A DNA stretch of 42,330 nucleotides from JAHEEL01 sp963715255 (GCA_963715255.1 CAVQRN010000007.1:1-42330), one strand, 5' to 3'. Counted from the stretch's first letter, positions 1-8,858 are shown. The notes: generated by a model from the sequence alone, not told the origin. Made by a program: numbers and translations.

Positions 1-704
1 CCGATCCTCCAGACGCTTCTCACCGAAGCCGGAGTCCCATACCTGGTCACCGGCGTACGCCGGTCCGCAACCGTCGATGAGCCGTTTGCCACGAACTACG
101 CCTACATCGGTGGCACAGGCTGGCACACGGTCCAACACAAGCACCATCGCTGGTGCATCGACGCCGCCCAAGTCCACCAGTACCACCTCGGCGCTTCGCT
201 CGATCCCAATCACTCCTGGTGGGAAGCGATCCACATCCCACGCCGCGGCCTGACCTTCATCACGACGCCGGAGCCGGAGAGCGTCACGATCTGTCCGCTC
301 GTTTGCGAAGACCTTGCCCGACCCGACCCAGTGACCGATGTCATCCGCGCGACTGCACCCACACTCGTGATTGGGTTGCTTCTCGACGGGCCCACAGCTG
401 GCGGAACGCTGGCCTGCTCGATACGCCAGTGTCCTCGCCGACGACCCGGGCAGTTCAGTCCTGACCGTCACTTCGTTGGGGATGGCCTGGCGCAGCCAGC
501 CGGCAGGCACGGTCCGTTCAAGGGTCATCGCTCTCTGGAAGGACCCCCATCCGCGGCCTCCAGCAGATCATCCTCGCCGAGGATCCGCGTGCTGTGGCGC
601 TGACCGCGTACCCACACGAGACCCGAGTGACTTCGGCCGACGGCCGCACCGGTCCCGAACCAATCTCGGAGTTGGTCCTCGCAGGCCTCGAACAGATCGG
701 ATAG
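1..704 (+). CDS. Nitrilase-like (carbon-nitrogen hydrolase) C-terminal region, 5' truncated by window edge, two frameshifts
   Basis: The protein enters from outside the window in frame 1, and no start codon is visible. Residues around QHKHHRW (about nt 130-155) and CPLVCEDLARPDP (about nt 290-330) resemble the Lys and Cys segments of the Glu-Lys-Cys catalytic triad of nitrilase-fold enzymes. The match RWPARYASVLADDPGSSVLT follows. Continuity needs two single-base corrections, each in a C run: near 391-393 (frame 1 to 2) and near 544-548 (frame 2 to 3). The last frame ends GLEQIG at the TAG at 702-704. The phrase pattern recalls the nitrilase module found behind reverse transcriptases of the defence-related 'unknown group' (DRT) class, but that is inferred from memory; the RT part would lie upstream and is not seen. 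It could equally be a stand-alone amidohydrolase. It converges with the sigma-factor remnant downstream. Confidence 0.55.
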
Positions 705-768
705 CCGACGTGGCCGGGGGACGAGACTTCCCTCCGCGAAGCCGACACTGACCACGAACGTCCCTCCC

Positions 769-1208
769 TCACGGCGAAGCCAACCCAATCGTCAACCATG
801 GCTCGCAGCCATCGTGTGCAAGTCGGAGTATCTCTTGGTCCTCTGGACGCAGCCGCTCCACAGCGTCGAGAATCTCCCGATCCTCAGACCGTCGCAGCAC
901 AATCACCTCGGGCGATGGATGCTCGGGGACGTCGATACCGCTCAGCTTCCGACCCAAGGCGGCGTGGCGCTTGTGGCTCCTGCGCTGGTTGGCGAGCACC
1001 CGACGCGCCACACCGTAGAGCCAGGGCGAGGACTCATCCCCTGCCGGCACGTCTTCAATTCGCCTCCACGCCACGAGGAACGTCTCGGCGGCACCGTCTC
1101 GAGCCGACGTCGCATCGGTTCGGCGGAGGAAATACGCCAAGACATCGCGTTCGGTGCTGGATGAATCTCTCGAAACCGTTGATCGGCAACCTCAGGTCGC
1201 ATCAGCAT
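769..1208 (-). pseudogene. ECF-type RNA polymerase sigma factor remnant (region 2 kept, region 4 lost)
   Basis: The central frame reads LAYFLRRTDATSARDGAAET followed by FLVAWRR and PWLYGVARRVLANQRR, which is sigma-70 region 2 of the ECF type. It closely resembles the intact sigma factor starting at 41840 (AETFMIAWRR, PWLYGVARRVVANQRR). The N-terminal piece DQRFREIH (from about 1208) is in a different frame and joins by a one-base shift near 1150-1160. After EDQEILRLA (about 830) the sequence degenerates to a short nonsense tail and no region 4 helix-turn-helix follows, so promoter -35 recognition would be lost. The 3' end lies close to the end of the convergent nitrilase-like gene, which suggests a deletion joined the two. 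It is almost certainly non-functional unless the missing part is a sequence error. Confidence 0.75.
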
Positions 1209-1458
1209 CCTCTGGACTTCTCAAGAGAGTTACTGTCCGGCACCCCGACTATGCTCAGGCATCCCTTTCGTGCTACAGGTCGATGTGCAACCCCCGTCCA
1301 CGACGGCGCAGCTACTGACGGCTCGATTGCAGAAGCGGCAACACCAACCTCCAGGCGCCCGTCTACCACGCATTCGTTGGAGAGCGTCTCTTCGCACCCG
1401 GCGAATCGGTATGCGAACAGCTCTCGAGCGTCTCAGCGAGCCGTTGAGCCAACACCGG

Positions 1459-2368
1459 TTATGAGCGGGGGTGCTCTTCGTAGTCTTGGAGGAACTCGAG
1501 TATGCGAGGGTTGACGAGTTCTGCTCGTTTGAAGGACATTGCGTGACGTCCACCCGGAATCAAGGCGCCTTCTAGCTCGGAGATGAGTTGTTCAGCCCTG
1601 TTCATTGCCTTGGTGGGGTCGTAAATGACTTCGTCTTCCCCTATGAGGAGCAGCACCTGCATGGGAAGTCCGCGGAGTTCGGCATCGGCGAACACGTCGC
1701 CCATGACTCGCCGAGTCTCAGGTGGCATTCGGAAGTTGATTCCGCCGAGCCAGATGAGGTCCAGGAGTGGCCCAGTCATGGTGTCGCCGGGTGATCCTTC
1801 GAGTCCCATCCAGCTCATCATCGACTCGAAGCGAGCACGCCTCGGGGGCAAGAATGACATCATCGTCCGCAGGAGGAACCGCTTGCGGATCGGCTGGAAG
1901 CTCGCCGCTGGGGCAAGAAGTATCAACTTCTTCACTTGTTCCGGTGAGGTCACAGCATAGTTGAGAGCGACCCAGCCACCATGTGAGATCCCAGCCAGCG
2001 CCACTTTGTCGAGGCGTAGTCCGTCCAGTGTTGTCGTCAGCCACTCAGCAAAGTCAGCAGCGTTTCGAATCGGCTCATCGGGGATGCTCTTGCTGGGGTG
2101 GCCCATGGTGTCGATAGCATAGACCCGATGGTCCTTGCTCAAGTCCTCCACGTTGGGAAGCCACATCAAGAGGGTGTTCATGAACCCATGGAGGAGGACT
2201 AGAGGCGGTGCTCCCCTCTGGACCGCTGACGACGACATGAGTGTCCCCGAACCGGCTAGGAACCATGACCTCCTCGTACGGAACGGGCCACAACCCCGAA
2301 ACCGCGTCATATGCGGCCAAGAACTCTCTCTCACCCTCGACTGTCTTGAACGGGGACCCCTTACCCAC
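1459..2368 (-). CDS. Alpha/beta-hydrolase family protein (one frameshift)
   Basis: This is a serine hydrolase of the alpha/beta fold, substrate unknown, probably cytoplasmic. The oxyanion segment PPLVLLHGF, nucleophile elbow GISHGG, acid segment LLIGEDEVIYDP and terminal histidine segment IPGGRHAM are all visible in order. The first about 50 residues (KTVEGEREFLAAYDAVSGLW...) lie in another frame, which joins the body by one inserted base in the CCCC run near 2213-2216. With that correction the protein is about 300 residues, the usual size. The best start is GTG at 2366-2368, since no in-frame ATG exists upstream. The upstream divergent neighbour is the SRPBCC gene at 2624. The family cannot be resolved further (esterase, epoxide hydrolase and haloalkane dehalogenase all share this layout). 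Confidence 0.75.
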
Positions 2369-2623
2369 AGTTCGCCCCAGAGAACGACATGACACCCGCG
2401 TCACACAACCGTCGTTGGCAAGCCGGAAACTAGCAGGAGCCGGGGTTCGCAACTCCACAAGTCCGCCCACACCGGCACATATGGCGCTCGTGATCTGCTC
2501 GGACCTGGCCGCACTTACCGACGCTTCGATGGCCTCTTGCCGTCCACTCGGAGGGGGCGTATGTTTGGAGTTGAGGCTCCACCGTATGGTGGCAATCTCG
2601 CCTCGGGGAGCGAGGTGATTTCG

Positions 2624-3142
2624 ATGCGTTTCGAGATGACACGTACATTCCCGGTACCACTGCAACAGGGTTGGGACTACGTCGAGGACTTCCACACCTG
2701 GCACGAATGGCAGAATCTCGAGGTCGTCGATCCGGAGGAGTGTGCACGGGAGAAGCCCGGCGACACCGTCCGGGTGGCCGGCAAGATGATCGGGCAGCGG
2801 TTTCCCGGTTCACTCATTCTCGAAGAGATGGTCTCCCCTGAGCGGTCCCGGACGTTGTACCGGTGGCCCGGCTGGCCGGATATTCATGTGGAGCAGCACT
2901 ATGCGGAGGCCGGTCCCGGAGCCTTCACGGTGCGCCTGGTCGCCTACGTCGACGACGAGGCTGGAATGCTAGGCAAGGCTGCCGCGTGGGTGATGACGAA
3001 CCTCCCGTTCATGATGCAACGCGAGGTGCGGGGCGACTTCGACCGTCTCGACATGGTGTTCCGCAAGGGTATGGCAGAGAAGAAAGAGGAGGCCAAGAAG
3101 CCATCGGCGAAAGCTCGCCCGGCGAACAAGCAGGTTGCCTGA
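2624..3142 (+). CDS. SRPBCC (START/Bet v1-like) family protein
   Basis: The product is about 172 residues. It opens MRFEMTRTFPVPLQQGWDYV, the usual first beta strand and helix of SRPBCC proteins, and contains the W-P-G-W-P-D-IHVEQHY and FTVRLVAYVD strands, then a long C-terminal helix (about residues 115-155). These proteins form a hydrophobic cavity that binds lipids or polyketides or acts in aromatic ring chemistry; nothing here names the ligand. A Lys/Ala-rich tail (KKEEAKKPSAKARPANKQ) follows the domain and may be disordered. ATG 2624 is chosen because GGGGAGCGAGGTG lies just upstream; the ORF is open further 5' but reads unlike protein. It stands alone on the plus strand with divergent and convergent neighbours. 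Confidence 0.7.
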   Translation: MRFEMTRTFPVPLQQGWDYVEDFHTWHEWQNLEVVDPEECAREKPGDTVRVAGKMIGQRFPGSLILEEMVSPERSRTLYRWPGWPDIHVEQHYAEAGPGAFTVRLVAYVDDEAGMLGKAAAWVMTNLPFMMQREVRGDFDRLDMVFRKGMAEKKEEAKKPSAKARPANKQVA

Positions 3143-3261
3143 AGGCCGACTGAGTACGGCCCCTCGATGCCGTCGTGGTGAAGCTGGTGAATACGCCTTC
3201 CACGCACGCCAAGTCCGCATGCTCGGATTCGCCACGCTCGGCAAGACCATCCGCTGACCCT

Positions 3262-3281
3262 CCCATACCGGAACGTATGGG
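3262..3281. repeat. Short palindrome of the CCCATA/TATGGG intergenic family
   Basis: CCCATAC and GTATGGG form a perfect 7-bp inverted repeat with a 6-base loop, followed by GCGGCCGG. It lies between two convergent genes (ends 3142 and 3311), so it could act as a weak bidirectional terminator. Similar palindromes occur in many other intergenic gaps of the window. Confidence 0.6.
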
Positions 3282-3310
3282 CGGCCGGTCTGGTTCGGGG
3301 TCCTGAGGGT

Positions 3311-3852
3311 TCAGTCTGGGATCTTGTCGATGGCTTTGGCGATGATCTCGTCGTATGCATCGCCCCGATCGTGAACGGAGATGATGGCCGTCTTCCGTGC
3401 GAAGCCGCCTGAGGCAGCGGGTGAACCACTCGCTGAGCTGATGCTCTCGCATCGAGATCGAGGTTCTATCAACGGAACTCTGTTCGTTTCTGACAAGCGC
3501 TCTGACAGGCGTGACGAAGCGATGAACGATGAAACCGAGGTAGACGACTGTGGGAGCGATTGGAGCTGATGACAGGACCCTCGCCGAGATGATCTGGGCC
3601 TGCTCCAGGCCCAGACTTCCGATCCTGCTCTGGAGCTCAGGCCTGCTTCCGACAAGAGTCCACCGTGAATCGACGCCACGTTCTTCGGCATCGCCCACGA
3701 GGTCGGATCGCGCTGCTGCCGATCACATTGTGCGCGCGGATCACCAGATCCCGATCGAGAACGAGCACACTGTCGAATGCGCGGACCGGCACACATTGAG
3801 CCGGCGGGATGGTCGGCCCGATGTTGGCTACGAAGGGGAAGAGTTGTTTCAC
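3311..3852 (-). CDS. Hypothetical protein (two frameshifts), function unknown
   Basis: Three minus-strand segments with coding-like composition follow one another in different frames. The first starts at GTG 3852 (KQLFPFVANIGPTIPP...DSVLVLDRDLVIRAHNVIGS). The second runs from about 3700 (LVGDAEERGVDSRWTLVG ... APIAPTVVYLGFIVHRFVTP). The third ends at TGA 3311 (KTAIISVHDRGDAYDEIIAK). Joined by two one-base corrections (near 3703 and 3400) they give a protein of about 180 residues. I do not recognise the family. It starts 48 bases after the 2TM gene, in the same direction, so the two may be co-transcribed. The assembly of the three frames is inference; a chance run of open frames cannot be excluded. 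Confidence 0.35.
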
Positions 3853-3900
3853 GGGTTGCTCGCGCCCACAGCCGGGGGCTCCCGCCCATACTGCCCGCCG

Positions 3901-4204
3901 TCAGTGTTCGCCGAGGTCGCGTTCTTCCTGCTTGGTGAACTCGGCGAGCTTTCGTGCCTCCCGACCGCGAAGCTCCGCGGCCCTCAAAGATGAAGACGCT
4001 CACGCCATGTGCGGCGAGCCCGATCCCCCACCCGATGATCACCCAATACGCCCACTGCAGGCCGTCCCCCTGAGCCAGATCGAGCAGAACAAGCCCGACA
4101 TTGACGACGACGTAGATAGCGGCGTGAACGTGAGAGTCGCGTAGCTCCTTCACTCGCTTCCGGGCGCGCTCGACGGCCGCGTCGTGTTGATCCCCGCCTG
4201 TCAT
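3901..4204 (-). CDS. 2TM domain-containing small membrane protein (one frameshift)
   Basis: The short polar N-terminus (DAAVERARKRVKELRDSH) leads into two hydrophobic helices, VHAAIYVVVNVGLVLLDLAQ and about YWVIIGWGIGLAAHGVSVF. That is the layout of the bacterial 2TM domain, with the typical GWGIGLAAHG turn. The expected basic tail (GREARKLAEFTKQEERDLGEH, stop at 3901-3903) lies in the neighbouring frame and is reached by one base in the CCC run near 3981-3984. The corrected product is about 100 residues. ATG at 4202-4204 is preferred over GTG at 4213 because GGGAGGTGG is spaced correctly upstream of the ATG. Members are often found near sensor kinases or as stand-alone proteins of unknown role; here the neighbour is the unknown gene at 3311-3852. 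Confidence 0.7.
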
Positions 4205-4419
4205 CTCCGCCACCTCCCTAGCGAGACCTTACGCTCACCCATTGAACCACACTGCTCCCCATCGGGCAAGATGCAGACAGCAGCGATCTCGACCACCGTC
4301 TCCCAATACCGAGCGACCCCGCCCCCAGGCCCCAAAACCCTTTTGTCTCGCCCATATCGGCACAGAGGGGTGGTGTCGGCACCGTCTAGTCTGCGCAGGT
4401 CGCCGAACGGGTGGGCAGG

Positions 4420-5045
4420 GTGAACAAGGATCGAACCGCGCGAGGCGTTCGGAGGCACGCGGTCTGCGCCTTGAGTACGCCACCATCGTGTGGAACGTCG
4501 TTGAGATGGTCATCGCGATCGGTCTCGGCGTCGCTCCGCGATCAGTGGCCCTTGTGGCATTTGGGCTTGACACCATGGTTGAACTCTTCGCCTCGGGAGT
4601 CGTGGTGTGGCACTTGCGCCACCCGGGCCGCGACAGTGACCGGATCACCGCACGAGCGCTCCGTCTGGTCGCCGTCGCGTTCTTCGTGCTTGCGGTCGTC
4701 GTGACGGTCGGCGCGGTCTCGGCGCTGGCAACGAGCACCGCCCCTGACGAATCTCCGATCGGTATCGCCTATCTGGCCTTGACCGCCGTTGTGATGCTGT
4801 CACTCGGAGCCGCGAAGCGTGCCACCGGTCGCCGCCTCGGAAGCGAGCCGTTGTCTGCGGAAGCCCGTATGTCGATCATCGACGCGGCACTTGCCCTCGG
4901 GGTCCTTGTCGGTCTGGCAGCCAACACGCTGTTCGGGTGGTGGTGGGCTGACCCGATCGCCGCCCTCCTGGTCGCCGTCGCCGCGATTCGAGAGGGGATC
5001 GAAAACCTTGAAGAGGCAAGGGAACTCTCACGACCTGCCACCTAG
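4420..5045 (+). CDS. Cation diffusion facilitator-like transporter (probable N-terminal frameshift)
   Basis: From LRLEYATIVWN onward the protein is a membrane protein of four to six helices. It has an early helix ending APRSVALVAFGLDTMVELFAS, whose conserved Asp and Glu are typical of the metal-binding helix of CDF transporters, and a late helix ALGVLVGLAANTLFGWWWADP with the family's final Asp. It probably exchanges divalent metal ions for protons across the inner membrane; the ion cannot be predicted. No acceptable start codon exists in this frame between 4242 and 4488. GTG 4420 (VNKDRTARGVRRHA) in the neighbouring frame gives a normal polar N-terminus, so one indel near 4455-4460 is likely. 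The protein lacks the large cytoplasmic C-terminal domain of classic CDF proteins, as do short actinobacterial members. Confidence 0.7.
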
Positions 5046-5097
5046 CTCACCAGCCACATGGCTATCGCAACCACACACCACCGCCCATCTCGGCTCG

Positions 5098-5150
5098 GCA
5101 CCTATGGGCGTGCAACACCGCCGCGATGACTCACCCGGCGCGATAGGTGC
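5098..5150. repeat. Diverged copy of the CAACACC interspersed repeat
   Basis: GGGCGTGCAACACCGCCG, then a spacer and CACCCGGCGCGATAGGTGCGG, match the beginning and end of the elements at 14701-14775 and 38109-38190, but with many differences. It lies in the gap between the transporter and the lipoprotein gene. Confidence 0.4.
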
Positions 5151-5263
5151 GGCCACGATCCGGTCGGCTCAGCGGACGTTGGGGACGGAGGACCCTGGTT
5201 GCATATTGGCTGCCGAACGATGGTTCGAGGGACGGTGCAGGACAACAAGAAGGAGTTCCGAAC

Positions 5264-5827
5264 ATGCGACCGTTCTCCCTGCGTTGGCTGATTCTGATCG
5301 CCTCGGTCGTGCTGCTGGTGCCTGCGTGCAGCGATAGCGCAGACGGTGCGGACACAACTGCCGCTCCGACCACAACCGTGATCGAGACCACGACCACCGC
5401 GGCGACCACGACCACGGCGGTCAGTGAAGACGGTCCTGAGGGCCTATCGGTGGATCAACTGCCTCCCAGCGTCGCCGCGTTCAAGACCGCCTACGAGTCT
5501 GGCGACCTCGAGATGGTCAAGGGGATCTTCACCGACGACGGAATCATTACGACAACCGACAAAACCTTCGACTTGTACTACGGCCGCGACTACTGGCTCG
5601 GTATATGGGACAAGAACGGCGCGGAGTTCGAGCGTCTTGCCTCGATTCACCATGGCGAGATGATCATCACTCAGGCGATCGAGGTCGGTGACCACGCGGT
5701 TGCGTTCGATTGGGCATGGGAGGACTTCGCCTCGGGAACCGCCGTCCTCCACCTTCGAGGAGATCAGATCGTCGTAGCCGTACTCGCCGTCACCGAGGTC
5801 GACATCCCGCCCGAACAACAGGGCTGA
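5264..5827 (+). CDS. Secreted lipoprotein with NTF2/SnoaL-like domain
   Basis: Residues 1-22 form a lipoprotein signal peptide (MRPFSLRWLILIASVVLLVP-AC) with Cys as the predicted lipidated residue. A Thr-rich linker (TTTVIETTTTAATTTTAV) follows, then an about 120-residue domain from LPPSVAAFKTAYESGDLEMV. The pattern of a helix, 'ftDDGIITT', 'GRDYWLGIW' and late beta strands ending DQIVVAVLAV fits the NTF2/SnoaL-like fold (DUF4440 type). It would be anchored on the outer face of the cytoplasmic membrane; the ligand is unknown. ATG 5264 is supported by AGGAG seven bases upstream. It converges on a cyclase that also has a SnoaL-like domain, which may reflect a shared ancestry of the two sensors. 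Confidence 0.75.
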   Translation: MRPFSLRWLILIASVVLLVPACSDSADGADTTAAPTTTVIETTTTAATTTTAVSEDGPEGLSVDQLPPSVAAFKTAYESGDLEMVKGIFTDDGIITTTDKTFDLYYGRDYWLGIWDKNGAEFERLASIHHGEMIITQAIEVGDHAVAFDWAWEDFASGTAVLHLRGDQIVVAVLAVTEVDIPPEQQG

Positions 5828-5869
5828 GCCGCCCGTAGCGGCACCTATTGGCGGTCCTGAGACTCTGCT

Positions 5870-5904
5870 CGAACCGCCCACTTTGCAGGTTGTGGGCGGG
5901 TTCG
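5870..5904. terminator. Bidirectional terminator-like hairpin
   Basis: CGAACCGCCCAC (5870-5881) pairs with GTGGGCGGGTTCG (5892-5904) with one bulged G and a 10-base loop. It lies between the convergent stops at 5827 and 5916, so it can end transcripts from both sides. No U-tract is present, as is common in actinobacterial terminators. Confidence 0.6.
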
Positions 5905-5915
5905 ATCGCGAATCG

Positions 5916-6887
5916 TCATGAGGTCAGCGGGGTGACGGTATGAATCTGGTGTGTGCCTGACAGACCCTTGAGGGCCACGGATCGTGGCTCGCCGACCATG
6001 ACACCCTTCATCGTTCCTATCAGGTCACGCGTCGTCGACGAGATAGAGACGACGCCGCCATCCGTGGCCGAGGCGATTCGCGCTGCCTTGTTCACGGTGA
6101 TCCCGAAGAGATCATCCTGTGTCCGGACTACTTCCCCTGTGTGCATGCCGATACGCATCTCGAATGGCTCATCGGATGATGCCTGCAGGAGCGACAAGGC
6201 AGCCCGAACAGCGCTTCGTGCAGACGCGAATGCAGGCAAGGACCCGTCCCCAAGCATCTTCACAACGGCGCCACCGTTGGTCTCGGTGACGTCACGGATA
6301 GCCGCCTCATGGGAAACAACCAGGCTCGACCACTCTGTATCCCCGATCCGCTCAGCGAGCACCGTCGAATCGACAATGTCGGTAAACACCAGCGTCAAGG
6401 TGCCCTCAGATCCCACCGGCGTAGCGATGATGTCCCCGCCATCAAGAACCGAATCCACAAGATCGCTCAGCGTGGTCGTCAAGTCCGTGCCAAACACCTG
6501 CTGGTTCGGGACCGGTACCGAGTTGTGCCATTGCACCATCCGCCATATACCGCCCTCGAGCCGAAAGACGCCCGTGCTGCGCAGTTCCGCAAGCACCTCG
6601 TCTCCGCTGAGCGTGTGGAACACGGTTGCCCATCCGACCGCACCATCCTCGAACGCTTCGACACTGTGGATCGTCACACCGACGTCAGGACTCTCTGCAA
6701 TCTGCGCGTGTCGGACGGTGAGGAAGTCTTCCGGCCCCACCCACCACTCTCCTGAGTCGAAGCCGAGAACACGGAGACTCTCGTCCGAGGAGACGATGTT
6801 CTTCAACACCTCAAGGCCCTTGGTCACGTACTCCGACAGGAACCGTGCAACGACAGCTTCGAGCTCGGGAGACCTCTTCACAGACAC
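5916..6887 (-). CDS. Class III adenylate/guanylate cyclase with N-terminal SnoaL-like domain
   Basis: The product is 323 residues and cytoplasmic, with no signal or membrane helix. Residues about 5-140 form a SnoaL/NTF2-like sensor (VARFLSEYVTKGLEVLKNIV ... VFRLEGGIWRMVQWHNS). Residues about 160-320 form a class III cyclase catalytic domain. The two metal-binding Asp occur in VFTDIVDST and KMLGDGS. The lysine before GD and the Asp in DDLFG fit the adenine-specifying positions, and VNKAARI carries the transition-state Asn and Arg. It should make cyclic AMP in response to a small ligand bound by the SnoaL domain; the ligand is unknown. The start is GTG 6885-6887. The next upstream gene on the same strand is another cyclase (7063-8781), 175 bases away. 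Confidence 0.88.
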   Translation of the reverse strand: MSVKRSPELEAVVARFLSEYVTKGLEVLKNIVSSDESLRVLGFDSGEWWVGPEDFLTVRHAQIAESPDVGVTIHSVEAFEDGAVGWATVFHTLSGDEVLAELRSTGVFRLEGGIWRMVQWHNSVPVPNQQVFGTDLTTTLSDLVDSVLDGGDIIATPVGSEGTLTLVFTDIVDSTVLAERIGDTEWSSLVVSHEAAIRDVTETNGGAVVKMLGDGSLPAFASARSAVRAALSLLQASSDEPFEMRIGMHTGEVVRTQDDLFGITVNKAARIASATDGGVVSISSTTRDLIGTMKGVMVGEPRSVALKGLSGTHQIHTVTPLTS

Positions 6888-7062
6888 GACAACGAGCCTA
6901 CCCGCGAGGTTCGACGGAGGTCGGTAGGCGGAGTGTGGCCTCCTTCAGCCCGAGCCCGCCGAGCAACAGGGCCGTCGAGTCTGATGTCAGTCACCCATAC
7001 TGCCTGTCGCCTCAAGCCTTGGGCTGCGATTGCGGCGCTTCGTGCAAGAGCCGTCTCGCCGA

Positions 7063-8781
7063 TCAGCTGGCGCCGATGAGATCGACGGAGGTGAGATCCG
7101 CCTTCCAGCGGTCTATCAGATCCTGGTCTTGGTACGGATTGCGATCGAGCCATGCCTCCACGTCGAGCGACGGAAAACGCTCTCGAACGATGCCGGCCGT
7201 GGCTTCGGCGCGACGATCGAGACCGAGCTCCACCTGAGCCGCGACCAGGACGAGCAGGGCCTCGATATTGTTCGGTTGGTACTCAAGGACCGATTCGGCC
7301 ACCGACGCCGCTTGCTCGGTCTTGTTCCCGATGAACAGGGAACATGCCTTGACCGTTGGATACCAAGGCTTGTTGATGCCGGTCAGCCGCATCGCGGTGT
7401 CGAGGAGATCGACTGCCTCTTCCCAATCGCCGAGGTACCGCTTCAGGCTGCCCTCGAGGCCGAACGTCACATCGCACGTTGGTCGGGTGATCTCGAGTCG
7501 GTCGACAGCTTCGACGGCTTCGTCGATCCGACCCATCGACATCAGCACGGCTGCATCGACCGTCTGTGCCATGCCGGTTGGATCGCCGATCGTTCGCCCG
7601 CGGCCGGCTTGTTCGCGAGCCATCGCGAGGGACGCTGCCGGGTCCGGTGACCACCCGTTGGCTGCGCCGATCCAGTTGGCGAATGCGGACAGGACCCAGC
7701 CGTACGGAAGATCCGGGTGTGACTCAGCGACCTCCCCGAAGAGGCGAAGAGCTTCCTGCCAGCCCTCAGGTGTATCAGAGCGCAGGTGATACCAACCCAT
7801 GTAGACCTTCTCGATCGCGCCGGGATCATTGAGTTCGGAATAGAGACCGGCGGGTGCGCCGACGACGAGCTCCACCTCAACCGTGTGACCGACCTGTTCC
7901 GAGAGGGCATCGGATAGGTCAAACACGTCAGACACCATCCCGGTCAGCTTGTGGGCCTTCACCACGTTCATCGTGGTGACGTCGATAACTGTGGCGTGCA
8001 CCCGGACACGGTCGCCAACCTGATGCACTCCCGTTTCAAGTATGTATCGGGCGCCGGGGCCGCTCTGCTGTCCGGCGTGCGGATCTGCGGCGTCGACAAC
8101 AACGAGTTCAGGGATCGAGGACAGGCGATGGATCAGGTCGCCGCGAATGACTGTGGCAGCGGACGCTCCGTGGTCGTCGACCCCCTCGACATGAACCGGG
8201 AGGACGGCGATGGTGGGGATTTCGAGGGCAAGTCGCGAACCCATATCCGCAATAGCGTGCGTTGGTAGGTCCACGAACTCGTAGACCTCAACCCGTTCGG
8301 GGATGTTCTTGAGCCGCTGCGATCCGATTGGCCGAAATCTGAGCTCCGGTTCGTCGAGTTCGCGGTAGACGGACCCTGAAACTGAGAGGCCGCCCGACTT
8401 CGCCAGCGCCTGAATGCGCGCCGCGATATTCAGTGCATCGCCTTCGTAGTGGCCGTTTGACACGGTTACCTCGCCGCGATCGATTCCCATCCGGAAGCGA
8501 AGCCATTGGGCGGTCGGATGTGGAACGTTGGCGTCCTCGAGCGCCGATGCGACGGCGATTGCCGTCTGAACGGCATCGGTGGCCCGTTCGAAAACAGCCA
8601 TGAAGTTGTCACCGACGAAGTTGACGAGATGCCCCCGATGCTCCGAGATCCTCGTCTCCACCACATGACGCGCGCCGGACATCGCCAGGGACGTCCCCTC
8701 GAGATCGTCAGCAAGGAGCCGGGAGTACCCGACGACATCCGCATTGAGGGCACAGACCATCGAGCTTTCGCGTTCGGGCAT
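7063..8781 (-). CDS. Class III cyclase-like domain fused to TolB-like and TPR repeats
   Basis: The protein is 572 residues from ATG 8781 (MPERESSMVC). An N-terminal class III cyclase domain (about 8-170) shows NADVVGYSRL, FVGDNFMAVF and EGDALNIAARI, so both metal Asp and the Asn/Arg pair are kept. The adenine-specifying Lys is replaced by Asn (LVNFVGD) and the later Asp by Glu, so activity or substrate is uncertain. Residues about 190-330 resemble the TolB-like N-terminal domain usual in such fusions (IPTIAVLPVHVEG ... ILETGVHQVGDRVRVHATV). Residues about 350-570 are TPR-like helical repeats (EALRLFGEVAESHPDLPYGW, EALLVLVAAQVELGLDRRAE). This adenylate cyclase/TolB/TPR layout is known from Actinobacteria and Rhizobia. 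The frame is open to 9228, but the upstream translation is not protein-like. No clear ribosome site is seen, so the gene may be leaderless. Confidence 0.85.
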   Translation of the reverse strand: MPERESSMVCALNADVVGYSRLLADDLEGTSLAMSGARHVVETRISEHRGHLVNFVGDNFMAVFERATDAVQTAIAVASALEDANVPHPTAQWLRFRMGIDRGEVTVSNGHYEGDALNIAARIQALAKSGGLSVSGSVYRELDEPELRFRPIGSQRLKNIPERVEVYEFVDLPTHAIADMGSRLALEIPTIAVLPVHVEGVDDHGASAATVIRGDLIHRLSSIPELVVVDAADPHAGQQSGPGARYILETGVHQVGDRVRVHATVIDVTTMNVVKAHKLTGMVSDVFDLSDALSEQVGHTVEVELVVGAPAGLYSELNDPGAIEKVYMGWYHLRSDTPEGWQEALRLFGEVAESHPDLPYGWVLSAFANWIGAANGWSPDPAASLAMAREQAGRGRTIGDPTGMAQTVDAAVLMSMGRIDEAVEAVDRLEITRPTCDVTFGLEGSLKRYLGDWEEAVDLLDTAMRLTGINKPWYPTVKACSLFIGNKTEQAASVAESVLEYQPNNIEALLVLVAAQVELGLDRRAEATAGIVRERFPSLDVEAWLDRNPYQDQDLIDRWKADLTSVDLIGAS

Positions 8782-8833
8782 GTCAGCAATCGTATACGCC
8801 CGGAGAGCCCGCTGACGGTGAAACATCTGAGAT

Positions 8834-8858
8834 GGTGCCGCCTCAGAGGGGCGGCACC
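8834..8858. promoter_or_regulatory. Perfect stem-loop upstream of the cyclase-TPR gene
   Basis: GGTGCCGCC and GGCGGCACC form a perfect 9-bp stem around a 7-base loop, about 55 bases before the start of the minus-strand cyclase. It may be a leader hairpin or the terminator of a lost gene; nothing decides between these. Confidence 0.45.

Noticed and set aside
8834..8858. Riboswitch upstream of the cyclase-TPR gene
   Set aside because: Only one simple stem-loop is present; there is no conserved multi-helix core of any known riboswitch class.
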